DNA of 64,000 nt from Bacteroidota bacterium (GCA_963169645.1 CAUJCO010000012.1:62001-126000), one strand, 5' to 3'. Shown: positions 20,038-30,789, numbered from the stretch's first letter. Numbers and translations are program-made. The notes: generated by a model not told the origin, from the letters alone.

Positions 20038-21012
20038 ATGACATTCGGATTGAAAAATGCCTTATTACTGCTCATGCTATGTGTGGGTTTTATTCCTGTG
20101 ATGGCACAAATTCAGCCTATCTCATCACATTACATGTATAATCCGCAAGTTGTTAATCCAGCATTTTATGGTAGCCATGAGGGAATTCGATTTGGAGCAA
20201 ACTATCGTCATCAATGGGCAAAATTAGAAGGACAACCCAAAACTATCCATATTTTTTCGGATGCTTATTTGCCGCAAGCACATGGCGCTGTTGGATTACA
20301 AATTAGCAATGATATGTTAGGTGCATACACGAATACCAGTATTAATGTTGGTTATACGTTTATTCAACCTATCAAAGACAAAATAAAAATTGCAATAGGC
20401 TTAAATACAGGATTTACAACATCTAAATTAGACGGAACTAAATTAGTTACACCGGAAGGTGATAATACGGGTTTAAACGACGATTATTTATCCGGTCAAA
20501 TTCAAAGAAGCTTTCGACCGAATTTAAATATAGGTTTTTCTATTCAACACAAAAACGTTGAAGCCGGAATAGCTTACTCGAATGTAATACAAGCAAAAGA
20601 TAAAATAGAAGGTGTAAATAATACACTTAAAACAATATATGGTGGTACCTTTCAAATATATGCATCAGGAAAAGTGATAGTAGGAAAAGGAATATCGATT
20701 AAACCATCAATGGTTATTAATACAGATTTTAAAGAAATACAAACGGATTTTAGTTTTTTAGTCGGTTATAAAGAGTATGTTGGCGTCGGATTAAACGTTC
20801 GAGGATACAATAAAAGAGCCTTTGAATCGTTATCCCCAATAATAAGTGTGGGTCCGATAAAAAATATTTGCATAATTTACAGCTATGATGTAAATTTGAA
20901 CCAATTAAGCATAGTAAACAAAGGTACGCATGAAATAACGCTTACCTATATATTGCCGAGAAACAAAATTTATAAAAACCCTACAATTATCAATAATCCA
21001 CGCTTTTTGTAA
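20038..21012 (+). CDS. porP: PorP/SprF-family type IX secretion outer membrane protein
   Basis: QPISSHYMYNPQVVNPAFYGSHEGIRFGANYRHQWAKLEGQPKT typical of PorP/SprF; upstream of gldK. Confidence 0.92.
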   Translation: MTFGLKNALLLLMLCVGFIPVMAQIQPISSHYMYNPQVVNPAFYGSHEGIRFGANYRHQWAKLEGQPKTIHIFSDAYLPQAHGAVGLQISNDMLGAYTNTSINVGYTFIQPIKDKIKIAIGLNTGFTTSKLDGTKLVTPEGDNTGLNDDYLSGQIQRSFRPNLNIGFSIQHKNVEAGIAYSNVIQAKDKIEGVNNTLKTIYGGTFQIYASGKVIVGKGISIKPSMVINTDFKEIQTDFSFLVGYKEYVGVGLNVRGYNKRAFESLSPIISVGPIKNICIIYSYDVNLNQLSIVNKGTHEITLTYILPRNKIYKNPTIINNPRFL

Positions 21013-21119
21013 AAAGATTATTAATATTTGTATAAAATACTAAACGGAAAAGTACAACTAAAGAAAAATTTTCTTTATTTTTACATTTTATTCAGAAGAA
21101 AAAAACGTAAACAACTAAG

Positions 21120-22424
21120 ATGAATAAACTCAAATTTTCATTAATTGCAATGATTGCAATAGCATTGGCAAGTTGCAAAGGTGGTAAAAGTGGAACAGAT
21201 GGTCAGTTAATTGGTGCGCAAGATAGACCATCGTGGGATAATAATCTTTTACCATATGGAATGGTATATGTACCTTCCGGTGTGTTTCATACAGGTCCAT
21301 CAGACCAAGATGTAAATTATGCTTTCAATACAAAAATGAAACAAATTTCCATTGTTGGTTTTTATATGGACGAAACAGAAATTACGAACAACGAATACCG
21401 TCAATTTGTAGAGTACGTTCGCGATTCAATTGCACACCAAATGCTAGGGGGTGACCATTTAATTGAGAGCGATAACGGACAACAAGCTATTAATTGGGAA
21501 ATGCCAATTGATATGGATTGGGAAAGTGGTGGCTCTGTAACAGAAGAAGGTGCACAGTTAGAACCAATGTTCTATTCTGAAGCTGACCGTATTAATGGAA
21601 GAAAAGAAATAGACCCACGTAAATTAGTATATGAATATACTTGGTTTAAATGGAAAGAAGCCGCACAACAACGCCCGACAGATAAAAATCCATTACCTAG
21701 AAGCTCTTTCATGGAGAAAAAGAAAATTTCTATCTATCCGGATGAAATGGTTTGGATACGTGATTTTGTATATTCATATAATGAGCCAATGACACGTACT
21801 TATTTCACACATCCTGCGTATGATGACTATCCGGTTGTGGGTGTTACTTGGGATCAATGTAACGCGTTCTCTGCTTGGAGAACATTGATGTGGAACAACT
21901 ATAGAGCTTCTCAAAAACAAGCTCCTTTAGATCAATTCCGTATTCCAACAGAATACGAGTGGGAATATGCTGCTCGCGGTGGAAGAAACTTGGCACCTTA
22001 TCCTTGGGGTGGTCCATATATCAGAAATACAAAAGGCTGTTTGTTAGCAAACTTTAAACCGGGAAGAGGTAACTATCCGGAAGATGGAGGTTTCTATACG
22101 GTAAATGCTAAATCATACTGGCCAAACGATTTCGGGTTATATAATATGGCCGGAAATGTAGCGGAATGGACATCTACTGCTTATGAAGATGATGCGAACG
22201 CATTTATCCATGACAAGCAACCAGATTTCCGTTACGATGCTAAAACGGAGGATCCGAACGTAATGAAACGTAAAGTAATCAGAGGTGGTTCTTGGAAAGA
22301 TATTGCTTACTTCTTGCAATGTGGTACAAAATCTTATGAATACCAAGATTCAGCAAAATCATATATCGGATTTAGATGCGTACTTCCATTCATGGGACGT
22401 TCTATGAATGATTTCAGCAAATAA
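21120..22424 (+). CDS. gldK: Type IX secretion/gliding motility lipoprotein GldK/PorK
   Basis: Lipobox ALASC; FGE-sulfatase fold motifs (FYMDETEITNNEYRQFV, RIPTEYEWEYAARGG, YNMAGNVAEWTS, VIRGGSWKD); order K-L-M-N. Confidence 0.96.
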   Translation: MNKLKFSLIAMIAIALASCKGGKSGTDGQLIGAQDRPSWDNNLLPYGMVYVPSGVFHTGPSDQDVNYAFNTKMKQISIVGFYMDETEITNNEYRQFVEYVRDSIAHQMLGGDHLIESDNGQQAINWEMPIDMDWESGGSVTEEGAQLEPMFYSEADRINGRKEIDPRKLVYEYTWFKWKEAAQQRPTDKNPLPRSSFMEKKKISIYPDEMVWIRDFVYSYNEPMTRTYFTHPAYDDYPVVGVTWDQCNAFSAWRTLMWNNYRASQKQAPLDQFRIPTEYEWEYAARGGRNLAPYPWGGPYIRNTKGCLLANFKPGRGNYPEDGGFYTVNAKSYWPNDFGLYNMAGNVAEWTSTAYEDDANAFIHDKQPDFRYDAKTEDPNVMKRKVIRGGSWKDIAYFLQCGTKSYEYQDSAKSYIGFRCVLPFMGRSMNDFSK

Positions 22425-22487
22425 CACACTAAAAACATAAATTAATCATTTTTTCTTTTATAACTAACCAAATAAATTAAAAGCATT

Positions 22488-23294
22488 ATGGCAACTCCTT
22501 ATTTTAAAACTAAATCATTCAAAACATTAAAAAATTTCCTTTTTGGTGTGGGTGCGTCTGTGGTTATCGTAGGTGCATGGGCAAAAATCTTACACTTACC
22601 ATTCGCAAATATGATGTTAACGGTAGGTTTATTAGTTGAAGCAATCATCTTCGCTATATCTGGTATTATTCCACCAGAGCCGGATTACTACTGGGAAAAA
22701 TACTATCCGGGTTTGGATCAATATGATTCTGAAGCTTCTGCAGCTGCAGCGCCAATGGCACAAGCAAGCAATAAAAAATCTTTATCTGCTGAAATGGATA
22801 AAATGTTAGAGGCTGCAAAAGTAGACCAAAATTTAGTTAATAGATTTGGAGATAACTTGAAAAACTTTGCTGACAACGTTGGCAAATTAGGAAACTTAGC
22901 AGATGCTACAGTTGCTTCTAACGAGTTTGCAGGTGCTGCAAAATCTGCTGCTTCTTCATTAAATGGTGTTAAAGATTCTTTCTCAAGTGCAGCAGAAGGT
23001 ATGAGCAAATTAGCAGCAGCTTCTGGTGATGCTTCTCAATATCATGCACAAGTACAAAGCGCTACAAAAAATTTAGCCGCATTAAACGCAGTTTATGAAT
23101 TAGAATTACAGGATACTAACTCTCATTTGAAAACAATGAATAAATTTATCGGAAACTTATCTACTGCAATGACTAGCTTAGAAGGTTCTATCGCTGATAC
23201 AGATAAATTCAAAACACAAATGAGTGGATTAGCGTCTAACTTAGAAAAATTAAATGGTATTTACGGCAACATGCTTTCTGCAATGCGTTCGTAA
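22488..23294 (+). CDS. gldL: Type IX secretion motor protein GldL/PorL
   Basis: Two N-terminal TM helices (GASVVIVGAWAKILHLPFANMMLTVGLLVEAIIFAISGIIPPEPDYYWEKYYP); coiled-coil C terminus. Confidence 0.95.
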   Translation: MATPYFKTKSFKTLKNFLFGVGASVVIVGAWAKILHLPFANMMLTVGLLVEAIIFAISGIIPPEPDYYWEKYYPGLDQYDSEASAAAAPMAQASNKKSLSAEMDKMLEAAKVDQNLVNRFGDNLKNFADNVGKLGNLADATVASNEFAGAAKSAASSLNGVKDSFSSAAEGMSKLAAASGDASQYHAQVQSATKNLAALNAVYELELQDTNSHLKTMNKFIGNLSTAMTSLEGSIADTDKFKTQMSGLASNLEKLNGIYGNMLSAMRS

Positions 23295-23341
23295 TTAATC
23301 ATCGCTGTATATTTTATTCTTAAACATTGAAAATTTAAAAT

Positions 23342-24880
23342 ATGTCAATTCCTAAGGAAAACAGGCAGCAGATGATTAACTTAATGTACTTGGTGTTAAC
23401 AGCACTCTTGGCATTAAACGTATCTGCTGAAATCCTGAATGCATTTAAAACAATAAACAACAGCTTAGAGAGCTCTAACGGATTGTTAGATATGAACTCT
23501 CGAGTAAACTATAGCGCTTTCAATGCCAAAAAAGCAAAAGAGCCGGGCAATGCCGAAATACCTAAGTACCAAGCAAAAGCGGATGAAGTAATCGCACTTT
23601 CTAAGAACTTACAAGATTATGTGAAAAGTTTACAAGAAGGTATCGTAACAGAAGCAGGTGGTAAAGGTGAAGAAGGTGCTGTAATGAAAAGACAAGATGA
23701 CTTAGATGCATCTACTCGTTATTTCATCGAAGAAAGCAAAAAAGGCTACGAATTAAAGAAAAAAATTGATGAGTTTACTGCAAAAGTAAAATCATTAGTT
23801 GATCCTGCAGAGATTGATGTCGTAATGCAAAAAATTCCGTTAACAACGAAACCTCAAGCAGCGAATGGTGACTGGGCAAGAGAAAACTTCTTTCAAATGC
23901 CGGCTATCGCTTCTTATACGATGTTGACGAAAGAATTATCAGACATTAAAGCATCTGAAGGAACTTTAGTACAGTATTTCTTCTCTAAAATCGGTTCTTC
24001 TGAAGAATTGAAACCGGAAGAAATTGTATTTGATGCTTTCTCTGCACAAGTAACTTCACCTACTGCTTATATATTACAAGGTGAAACATTTGAAGCAAAT
24101 GTATTCTTAGCGGCTACTAGCTCCAAAAATGATAACATCTCAGTAAGTGTAAACGGTCAAGGTTTAAAACCGGATAACAATGGTATTGCACACTATAAAG
24201 CATCTCCGGGTGTAGGTGAGTATGAATTAAAAGGTAATATCTCTTTGAAAAATCCTAAAACAAATGAGGTTAAATCTTATCCATTACCGCCATTTAAATA
24301 TACAGTTGCTGCACCATTTGCTACCGTTTCTCCAACCAAAATGAATGTATTCTATATTGGTGTTGATAATCCGGTTCAAATTTCTGCCGCAGGTGTTGCT
24401 AATAGCAAATTACAAGTAAGCATTGATCAAGGAACAATTTCCGGTAGTGCAGGAAAATATTCAGTTCGTGTTACACAACAATCAAATGCAAACAACGTTA
24501 AAGTATCAGCAAACGGTAAAAGTTATGGTAATTTCCCTTTCCGTGTGAAAATGATTCCAAATCCACAAGCAGAATGTGCAAACATGCCGGGTGGACGTGT
24601 AAATGCTGGTGTATGGAAAGCACAACAAGGGGTGATTGCTAAGTTAGATAATTTTGATTTTGATGCTAAATTTGAAGTATTGAGCTTTAATATGTTCTAT
24701 CAACCTAAATTGCAAGATCCGGCTATTGCACCTGCAACCGGTCCTTACTTCAGTGCTGCTCAAAAATCATTTATTGCTAAAGCTAAACCGGGTGATATTT
24801 TCTATATTGAGGAAATTAAAGTACGTGGTCCGGATGGATTAACACGTAAAATTCCAGGTATCGCCTTTAAAATCGATTAA
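23342..24880 (+). CDS. gldM: Type IX secretion motor protein GldM/PorM
   Basis: MSIPKENRQQMINLMYLVLTALLALNVSAEILNAFKTIN N-terminal TM signature; follows gldL. Confidence 0.96.
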   Translation: MSIPKENRQQMINLMYLVLTALLALNVSAEILNAFKTINNSLESSNGLLDMNSRVNYSAFNAKKAKEPGNAEIPKYQAKADEVIALSKNLQDYVKSLQEGIVTEAGGKGEEGAVMKRQDDLDASTRYFIEESKKGYELKKKIDEFTAKVKSLVDPAEIDVVMQKIPLTTKPQAANGDWARENFFQMPAIASYTMLTKELSDIKASEGTLVQYFFSKIGSSEELKPEEIVFDAFSAQVTSPTAYILQGETFEANVFLAATSSKNDNISVSVNGQGLKPDNNGIAHYKASPGVGEYELKGNISLKNPKTNEVKSYPLPPFKYTVAAPFATVSPTKMNVFYIGVDNPVQISAAGVANSKLQVSIDQGTISGSAGKYSVRVTQQSNANNVKVSANGKSYGNFPFRVKMIPNPQAECANMPGGRVNAGVWKAQQGVIAKLDNFDFDAKFEVLSFNMFYQPKLQDPAIAPATGPYFSAAQKSFIAKAKPGDIFYIEEIKVRGPDGLTRKIPGIAFKID

Positions 24881-24895
24881 TAGATATTTTTAGAT

Positions 24896-25861
24896 ATGAA
24901 AATTCAAATGAATAAATTACAATCTGCCATATTAGTAACCTTGTTGATGGTTGGTACTGTATCGTTTGCACAAGATAGCACTGTTACAGGCACAGATCCT
25001 TCGGTTACACCAACTTCTACTGTTGACCCATCAGCACAAACTACACCAGTAGCTGTTTCTACTACTTCAACTACACCAGCAGCGGTTGACCCAAATGCTG
25101 TTAAAACAGAAGTTCAGAAATTACCATGGGTTCAAGAGATTACGGGGAAACGCATTGCTATGAGCTACGAGCCCATTCGTGAAGCAGATGTGTTTTGGTG
25201 GAAAAATGTATGGCGTGTAATTGATTTAAGAGAAAAATTAAATCTACATTTTAAATGGCCAAAAGCTCCATTTATACAAGTATTGTTAGATGCTATTGAA
25301 AGCGGAAAAGTACAAGTATATAGTGGTATGGATGATGATTTTACAACACCTATTAATCCTTCTGAGGCTACGAGTGTTGCAGGTGGTGGTGTGGACTCAA
25401 TTTGGATTACAGACCCAGGTACAGGTTTGCAAACACTTCAAGTAATTACTAAAGAAGTAAACTGGAATAATGTAAGTAAAATTCGTTTGAAAGAAGTTTG
25501 GTATTTCAATAAACAAACTTCTACTATGCAAGTTCGTATCATGGGTATCTGCCCTTTAATTGATAATTACGATCAAACAACCGGTGAGTTTAGAGGTGAA
25601 GTTCCAACATTTTGGGTGTATTTCCCAAGTTTGAGAGAAACCTTAGTTAATACTGTAGCGTTCAACCCATTCCCGAACGGTGTTCGATTAAATTGGGACC
25701 AAGTATTTGCTCAACGTATTTTTGGAAGTTATATCTATAAAGTAGACAACGTACAGGATTTCCGTATCAAAGATTATAAATCCGGTATTGATGTTTTGTA
25801 TGAGTCTGAGGCACAAAAACAAAATTTATTCAATTTTGAACATGACCTTTGGGAATATTAA
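24896..25861 (+). CDS. gldN: Type IX secretion/gliding protein GldN/PorN
   Basis: READVFWWKNVWRVIDLREKLNLHFKWP...VWYFNKQTSTMQVRIMGICP signature; last gene of the K-L-M-N set. Confidence 0.95.
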   Translation: MKIQMNKLQSAILVTLLMVGTVSFAQDSTVTGTDPSVTPTSTVDPSAQTTPVAVSTTSTTPAAVDPNAVKTEVQKLPWVQEITGKRIAMSYEPIREADVFWWKNVWRVIDLREKLNLHFKWPKAPFIQVLLDAIESGKVQVYSGMDDDFTTPINPSEATSVAGGGVDSIWITDPGTGLQTLQVITKEVNWNNVSKIRLKEVWYFNKQTSTMQVRIMGICPLIDNYDQTTGEFRGEVPTFWVYFPSLRETLVNTVAFNPFPNGVRLNWDQVFAQRIFGSYIYKVDNVQDFRIKDYKSGIDVLYESEAQKQNLFNFEHDLWEY

Positions 25862-25881
25862 TCCATCGGTTGGATATAGAG

Positions 25882-25912
25882 AACGGATAGCATTTGCTAT
25901 CCGTTTTTTTTT
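25882..25912 (+). terminator. Rho-independent terminator downstream of gldN
   Basis: AACGGATAGC-attt-GCTATCCGTT followed by T tract. Confidence 0.88.
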
Positions 25913-25973
25913 ATCTCATCTAGTAAATGGTATGTATTGTATTGTTTTTTTTAGATTTCGAACGGATATGATA

Positions 25974-27785
25974 TTATTCTTTTATCTTCTGAAAATAATT
26001 GAAAACAATGTTTGCTTTACTTTTTCCTATGCATTTTTCAAGTTGTTCCAACGTGGCATTTTCAATATTCTTGACAGAACCAAATTGTTGTAATAATGTG
26101 CCGGTTATTTTTTCACCAATTCCTTTAATGTCATTTAAGGCTGTTTTTAGCGTGTTATTAGCTCGTTTTTTTCGGTGAAAGGTGATGCCAAATCGGTGTG
26201 CTTCATTTCGCAGTTGCTGGATTACTTTTAGCGTTTCTGATTTTCTATTTAAATGTAACGGAATAGAATCATTTGGATAATAGATTTCTTCCAAGCGTTT
26301 GGCAATAGAAATTACTTGTATCTCATTTTCCAGTTTTAAATTAAGAATGCTTTGCATAGCTGCACTCAATTGTCCTTTGCCACCATCTATGATAACCAAA
26401 TTTGGTAATGGTTCATTTTCCAATATCATACGATGATAACGCCGATAGACTACTTCTTTCATAGTGTCAAAATCATTGGCATCGACCACAGTTTTAACAT
26501 TAAAATGTCTATAATCTTTTTTGCTGGGTTTAGCATTTTTAAATACCACACACGCAGAAACTGCATTGGTTCCTTGAAAATTAGAGTTGTCAAAGCATTC
26601 GATGTGTTTGGGTAATTCTTTTAATCGAAGTTCATCTTTCATTAATTGCAAAATTCGCGTGGTGGAATCTACTTTTGCTTTTCCATGTTTATCTGTCGAT
26701 TGTTCTTTTCCTTTTTGTTTTTGATAGAGTGCATTTCGTTGTGCTAATTCCACCAGATTTTTTTTATCACCTATTTTAGGAATTTGAATTTCCATCAATT
26801 CGGTATATAATTCGATTTCAAATGGCAATAAAATGGATTGTTTTTGCTCCGTGTTTCCAATCGTGTCAATTACGGCAAATTGCAAAAGTTCTTCTTTGGT
26901 TTCTTCTAAATTTTTTTGCAGTGTAATCGCTTTTGTTTGTACAATAGCACCTTCATAAACATAGAGATAATTGATGTAGGCTTTTTTTTCATCTTCTGTA
27001 AAGCCAAATACATGAAAATTTCCTAAACCGGGATGGACAACTGTTGCATCCGAGATATACTCTTTTAAAAATTGTATTTTATTTTTTAAGGCTGCTGCTT
27101 TTTCAAATTCTAAATTTTCGGCATGCTCAAGCATTTCTTGTTTGAGAGCTGTTCTTAGTTCGTGCAATCTTCCTTTTAAAATTTTTCGAATCTGTTCTAT
27201 GTTGTTGTCATAATTTTCTTTCGATTGAAAACCTACACATGGTGCTAAACAATTTCCGATATGGTATTCTAAACAGACTTTAAATTTTTTTGCTTTTATA
27301 TTTTTCTCTGTAAGCGATAAAGAGCAACTGCGAATCGGATATAGTTTTTTTACAAACTCTAAAATGGAACGAACGCGCTGAACCGAAGTGTAAGGACCAA
27401 AATATTCTGCTCCATCTTCTTCATATTTTCTGGTGAAATATATTCGTGGAAAAGGCTCGTTATTGATTTTAATATATGGATATGTTTTATCATCTTTTAG
27501 GCTGATATTGTATTTGGGTTGCAACTCTTTTATTAACGCATTTTCCAATAACAACGCATCTTTTTCTGTAGGCACAATAGAATATTCGATATTGTGAATT
27601 TTTCGCACCATAAGTTGTATGCGATAAGTGTGGTCTTTATTGACAAAATAAGATGCTACTCGATTTTTTAAATTTTTGGCTTTTCCGATATAAAGTAAGT
27701 TGCCCTCTTTATCGTAATAGCGATACACTCCCGGATTTTTCGGTAGATTTTTGATGATTTGCTGGAGTGAATTAGCCTCAGTCAT
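25974..27785 (-). CDS. uvrC: Excinuclease ABC subunit C
   Basis: GIY-YIG domain (PGVYRYYDKEGNLLYIGKAKNLKNRVASYF), UVR motif, IECFDNSNFQGTNAVSACVVF, VIIDGGKGQLSAA, HhH C terminus. Confidence 0.97.
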   Translation of the reverse strand: MTEANSLQQIIKNLPKNPGVYRYYDKEGNLLYIGKAKNLKNRVASYFVNKDHTYRIQLMVRKIHNIEYSIVPTEKDALLLENALIKELQPKYNISLKDDKTYPYIKINNEPFPRIYFTRKYEEDGAEYFGPYTSVQRVRSILEFVKKLYPIRSCSLSLTEKNIKAKKFKVCLEYHIGNCLAPCVGFQSKENYDNNIEQIRKILKGRLHELRTALKQEMLEHAENLEFEKAAALKNKIQFLKEYISDATVVHPGLGNFHVFGFTEDEKKAYINYLYVYEGAIVQTKAITLQKNLEETKEELLQFAVIDTIGNTEQKQSILLPFEIELYTELMEIQIPKIGDKKNLVELAQRNALYQKQKGKEQSTDKHGKAKVDSTTRILQLMKDELRLKELPKHIECFDNSNFQGTNAVSACVVFKNAKPSKKDYRHFNVKTVVDANDFDTMKEVVYRRYHRMILENEPLPNLVIIDGGKGQLSAAMQSILNLKLENEIQVISIAKRLEEIYYPNDSIPLHLNRKSETLKVIQQLRNEAHRFGITFHRKKRANNTLKTALNDIKGIGEKITGTLLQQFGSVKNIENATLEQLEKCIGKSKANIVFNYFQKIKE

Positions 27786-27831
27786 TAGTGTAAAGGTACG
27801 ATTTCATCCAAAAATGTTTATGTTTGTATAG

Positions 27832-29499
27832 ATGCTGGAACGAAAAAATATAATACTTGTCTTCCTTGTGTTTTATGTTGTTTTATTTGTTGTGTATTAT
27901 CCTTCACAAAACGGAATATTATACATAAATGATGCGATGTTGAATATGTATGAGTTTATTCATACTGGTTGGAAAGGTATCTTACATTCGTACAATATGA
28001 TATTTCTTTGGTATGTTCCATCCATCTTCTATTTTATTTGCTATCAACTATTTGGTACAAATTGGTTGGGTTGGCATATTGTCCTTTGTTTGTTCCACAC
28101 CATAAATGCGATTTTGTTGTTGATTTTATTACGTCGCATTGTTCCAAATAGTTCAGGTTATATTTTAATTTTAATCGCATATCTGTTCTTATTATCACCA
28201 TTTCAAACAGAAGTAGTAGCATGGAGTGCATTGTTTCATTACGCACTCTCAGTAACATTTTTACTGTTGTGTATGTTTATGCAACTCTTATTTTTTAGCA
28301 AAAAGAAATGGAAGTTTGTGCTGCTATTTCATTTCTTCTTTCTGTGTAGTTTGTTTTGTTTTGAACAAGCATTTTTATTTCCCTTCGTATTTCTTTTATT
28401 TTCTATTTGTATAATTCCTATTCACTTTCCAGTTTCAACAAGAACGAGTATAAAGCTTACTATCTGCTATTTCTTTATTGGAAATATATTGAGTATCGGA
28501 TTATATTTTGTACTGAATAAAATTGTTTTTGGAGCTTGGATTGCACATTACGGAGCTGAATCGCACACGAGTATTCCGGTGATGTATATGTTTGATAATT
28601 TAATCAATTATCATTTGAAATTTATTTTCTATTTCAGGTATCTTCCGGATGTTATTAAAAGTATTTATAACTCTAATTCTGTTCGATATATTATCTATCT
28701 GCTTTATTTTTCTATTTTAATGGTTGCCATATTTTATTTTATTAAACATAAATACTATCAGCATTATAAATATAAATTACTCTTGTTTTTCTATTGCTCC
28801 TTTTTGTTATTGTTGGTTCCGGTATTAAATTTAGATAAGAGTTTCACATTTGAAATACAAAGTGACCGTTATGGATATAGTGCTTCTTTATTTTTTTACG
28901 CATTTTTGTTGTATGGCATTTACATTTTTTTTGGAAAACAAATAACCTATATTTTTAGTGTTGCTACAGTTGTGTTGTTTATATTTTTATTGATTCCAGC
29001 TGTGAACCGTTGGCATCAATCAGGAAATTTATCGTATGCATTAATTCAATCGTATCCGTTACAACCCAACCAAAAGGCATTGTTACTTAATTTACCGGAT
29101 AATTACAAAGGTGTTTATACAATGCGAAATGGTTTTGAAAAAGGATTAAGCATCGTACATAATAAAAACTATATCGGTTCAACCCATACGATTGCTTGGG
29201 TAAATGTGTTGAGTTTGGATAATGAAACAGCATTCAAAAAAATAAATGATACTACATTTAAGGTAGAATGTACAAAATATGGGAAATGGTATTATTACAA
29301 TGGAAAGGGTGCAGCTGATTATGAAAACGAAAATATGAAAGTAGATTTTGATGAATGGAATTTTGGTTATCAACTTACCATTTATCCAACGAACAAAGAT
29401 TCGTTGTTTTTAATACAATGCATAGGAAATAAATGGAAAATAGTAGATACTATTTTGCCACATTACAACAACATGCCTGCAATAGTTGCTGAAAGATAA
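27832..29499 (+). CDS. Multi-TM membrane protein, unknown function (glycosyltransferase-like topology)
   Basis: ~11 predicted hydrophobic segments, C-terminal soluble region. Confidence 0.6.
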   Translation: MLERKNIILVFLVFYVVLFVVYYPSQNGILYINDAMLNMYEFIHTGWKGILHSYNMIFLWYVPSIFYFICYQLFGTNWLGWHIVLCLFHTINAILLLILLRRIVPNSSGYILILIAYLFLLSPFQTEVVAWSALFHYALSVTFLLLCMFMQLLFFSKKKWKFVLLFHFFFLCSLFCFEQAFLFPFVFLLFSICIIPIHFPVSTRTSIKLTICYFFIGNILSIGLYFVLNKIVFGAWIAHYGAESHTSIPVMYMFDNLINYHLKFIFYFRYLPDVIKSIYNSNSVRYIIYLLYFSILMVAIFYFIKHKYYQHYKYKLLLFFYCSFLLLLVPVLNLDKSFTFEIQSDRYGYSASLFFYAFLLYGIYIFFGKQITYIFSVATVVLFIFLLIPAVNRWHQSGNLSYALIQSYPLQPNQKALLLNLPDNYKGVYTMRNGFEKGLSIVHNKNYIGSTHTIAWVNVLSLDNETAFKKINDTTFKVECTKYGKWYYYNGKGAADYENENMKVDFDEWNFGYQLTIYPTNKDSLFLIQCIGNKWKIVDTILPHYNNMPAIVAER

Positions 29500-30704
29500 G
29501 AAGCTAATGTACCGCACAATAAAGCCTTTAATCCTAATTTGGCGAGGTCGGCTCTACGGCTGGGTGCCAACTCTCCAATGCCACCAATTTGAATACCGAC
29601 TGAACTGAAATTGGCAAAACCACATAAGGCAAAGCTGGCAATGGCTAACGCTTTCGGTGATAAAGCTTCTTTTACTTTTATCAATTCGGAATAAGCTACA
29701 AACTCGTTGATGGTTAATTTTTGTCCCATCATGGTTGCCACTTGCATAGCTTCGTGTTGCGGTACACCCATTACCCATGCCAATGGATAAAAGATAAAAC
29801 CAAATATGGAGTTTAAACTAAAATCAGGATGTATTAATGCTAACAATGCATTGATTAATGCCATCAATGCAATAAATCCAATCAACATAGCAATTACATT
29901 AATTGAAATTTTCATGCCATCACTTGCACCATGCGAAATAGCATCGATAATGTTTGTGTATTGACTTTTTACTTCTACCGAAACTTTTCCTTTAGTTTGC
30001 GATTCTTCTGTTTCCGGAAACACAATTTTAGAAATGACCAACGCTGCCGGAGCGGCCATTAAACTTGCTGCAATCAAATACTCTGCAGGAACACCCATGC
30101 TCACATATACAATTAAAATTCCACCTGCAATACATGCCATACTTCCGGACATAGATGCTAATAACTCACTGTTCGTCATGCCGGCTAAATACGGTCGTAT
30201 CATCACTTGTGCTTCTACTTGTCCTACGAATGCACTGGCTACATTGCTCAATGCTTCAGCACCGGAAACACGCATCACAAAATTCATAACTCTTGCTATT
30301 GCAGCAACCACTCGTTGCATAATTCCGATATGATATAAAATGGCTACCAGCACGCATACTAATATAATAGTTGCCGGAATGCTGAATGCAAATACAAATG
30401 TACCCGGAGCACCATACGGCAATGCATCAATAGCACCTTTAGGCGAGTGTGTGTCTGTCATGATGCCACCATAAACAAATGCCGCACCTTGCTGTGCATA
30501 TCCTTCAATGGCATGCATACCTTGTCCTATGGTTTGGAAAAATGCTTTTACTGCCGGAATTTTTAAAATGATAATTGCTAAAAAAAGTTGTAAGCCTAAG
30601 CCACTTGCAACCAATCTGTAATTTATTTTTTTCTTGTTGTTAGAAAATAAAAAGGCAATTCCAAGTATTACAAGTATGCCTAAAATTCCGGTAAATCTTT
30701 CCAT
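29463..30704 (-). CDS. Concentrative nucleoside transporter (CNT/NupC family)
   Basis: AFVGQVEAQVMIRPYLAGMTNSELLASMSGSMACIAGG, LCGFANFSSVGIQIGGIGELAPSRR, GTLASYLSATIAGML. Confidence 0.95.
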   Translation of the reverse strand: MERFTGILGILVILGIAFLFSNNKKKINYRLVASGLGLQLFLAIIILKIPAVKAFFQTIGQGMHAIEGYAQQGAAFVYGGIMTDTHSPKGAIDALPYGAPGTFVFAFSIPATIILVCVLVAILYHIGIMQRVVAAIARVMNFVMRVSGAEALSNVASAFVGQVEAQVMIRPYLAGMTNSELLASMSGSMACIAGGILIVYVSMGVPAEYLIAASLMAAPAALVISKIVFPETEESQTKGKVSVEVKSQYTNIIDAISHGASDGMKISINVIAMLIGFIALMALINALLALIHPDFSLNSIFGFIFYPLAWVMGVPQHEAMQVATMMGQKLTINEFVAYSELIKVKEALSPKALAIASFALCGFANFSSVGIQIGGIGELAPSRRADLAKLGLKALLCGTLASYLSATIAGMLL

Positions 30705-30789
30705 ATATTATTTGAAGTGTGTAACAAATATACTTTTTACAAGCAGTTTATTGTAGGGTTTGATGGATATAAATATCAACATTAATAGG

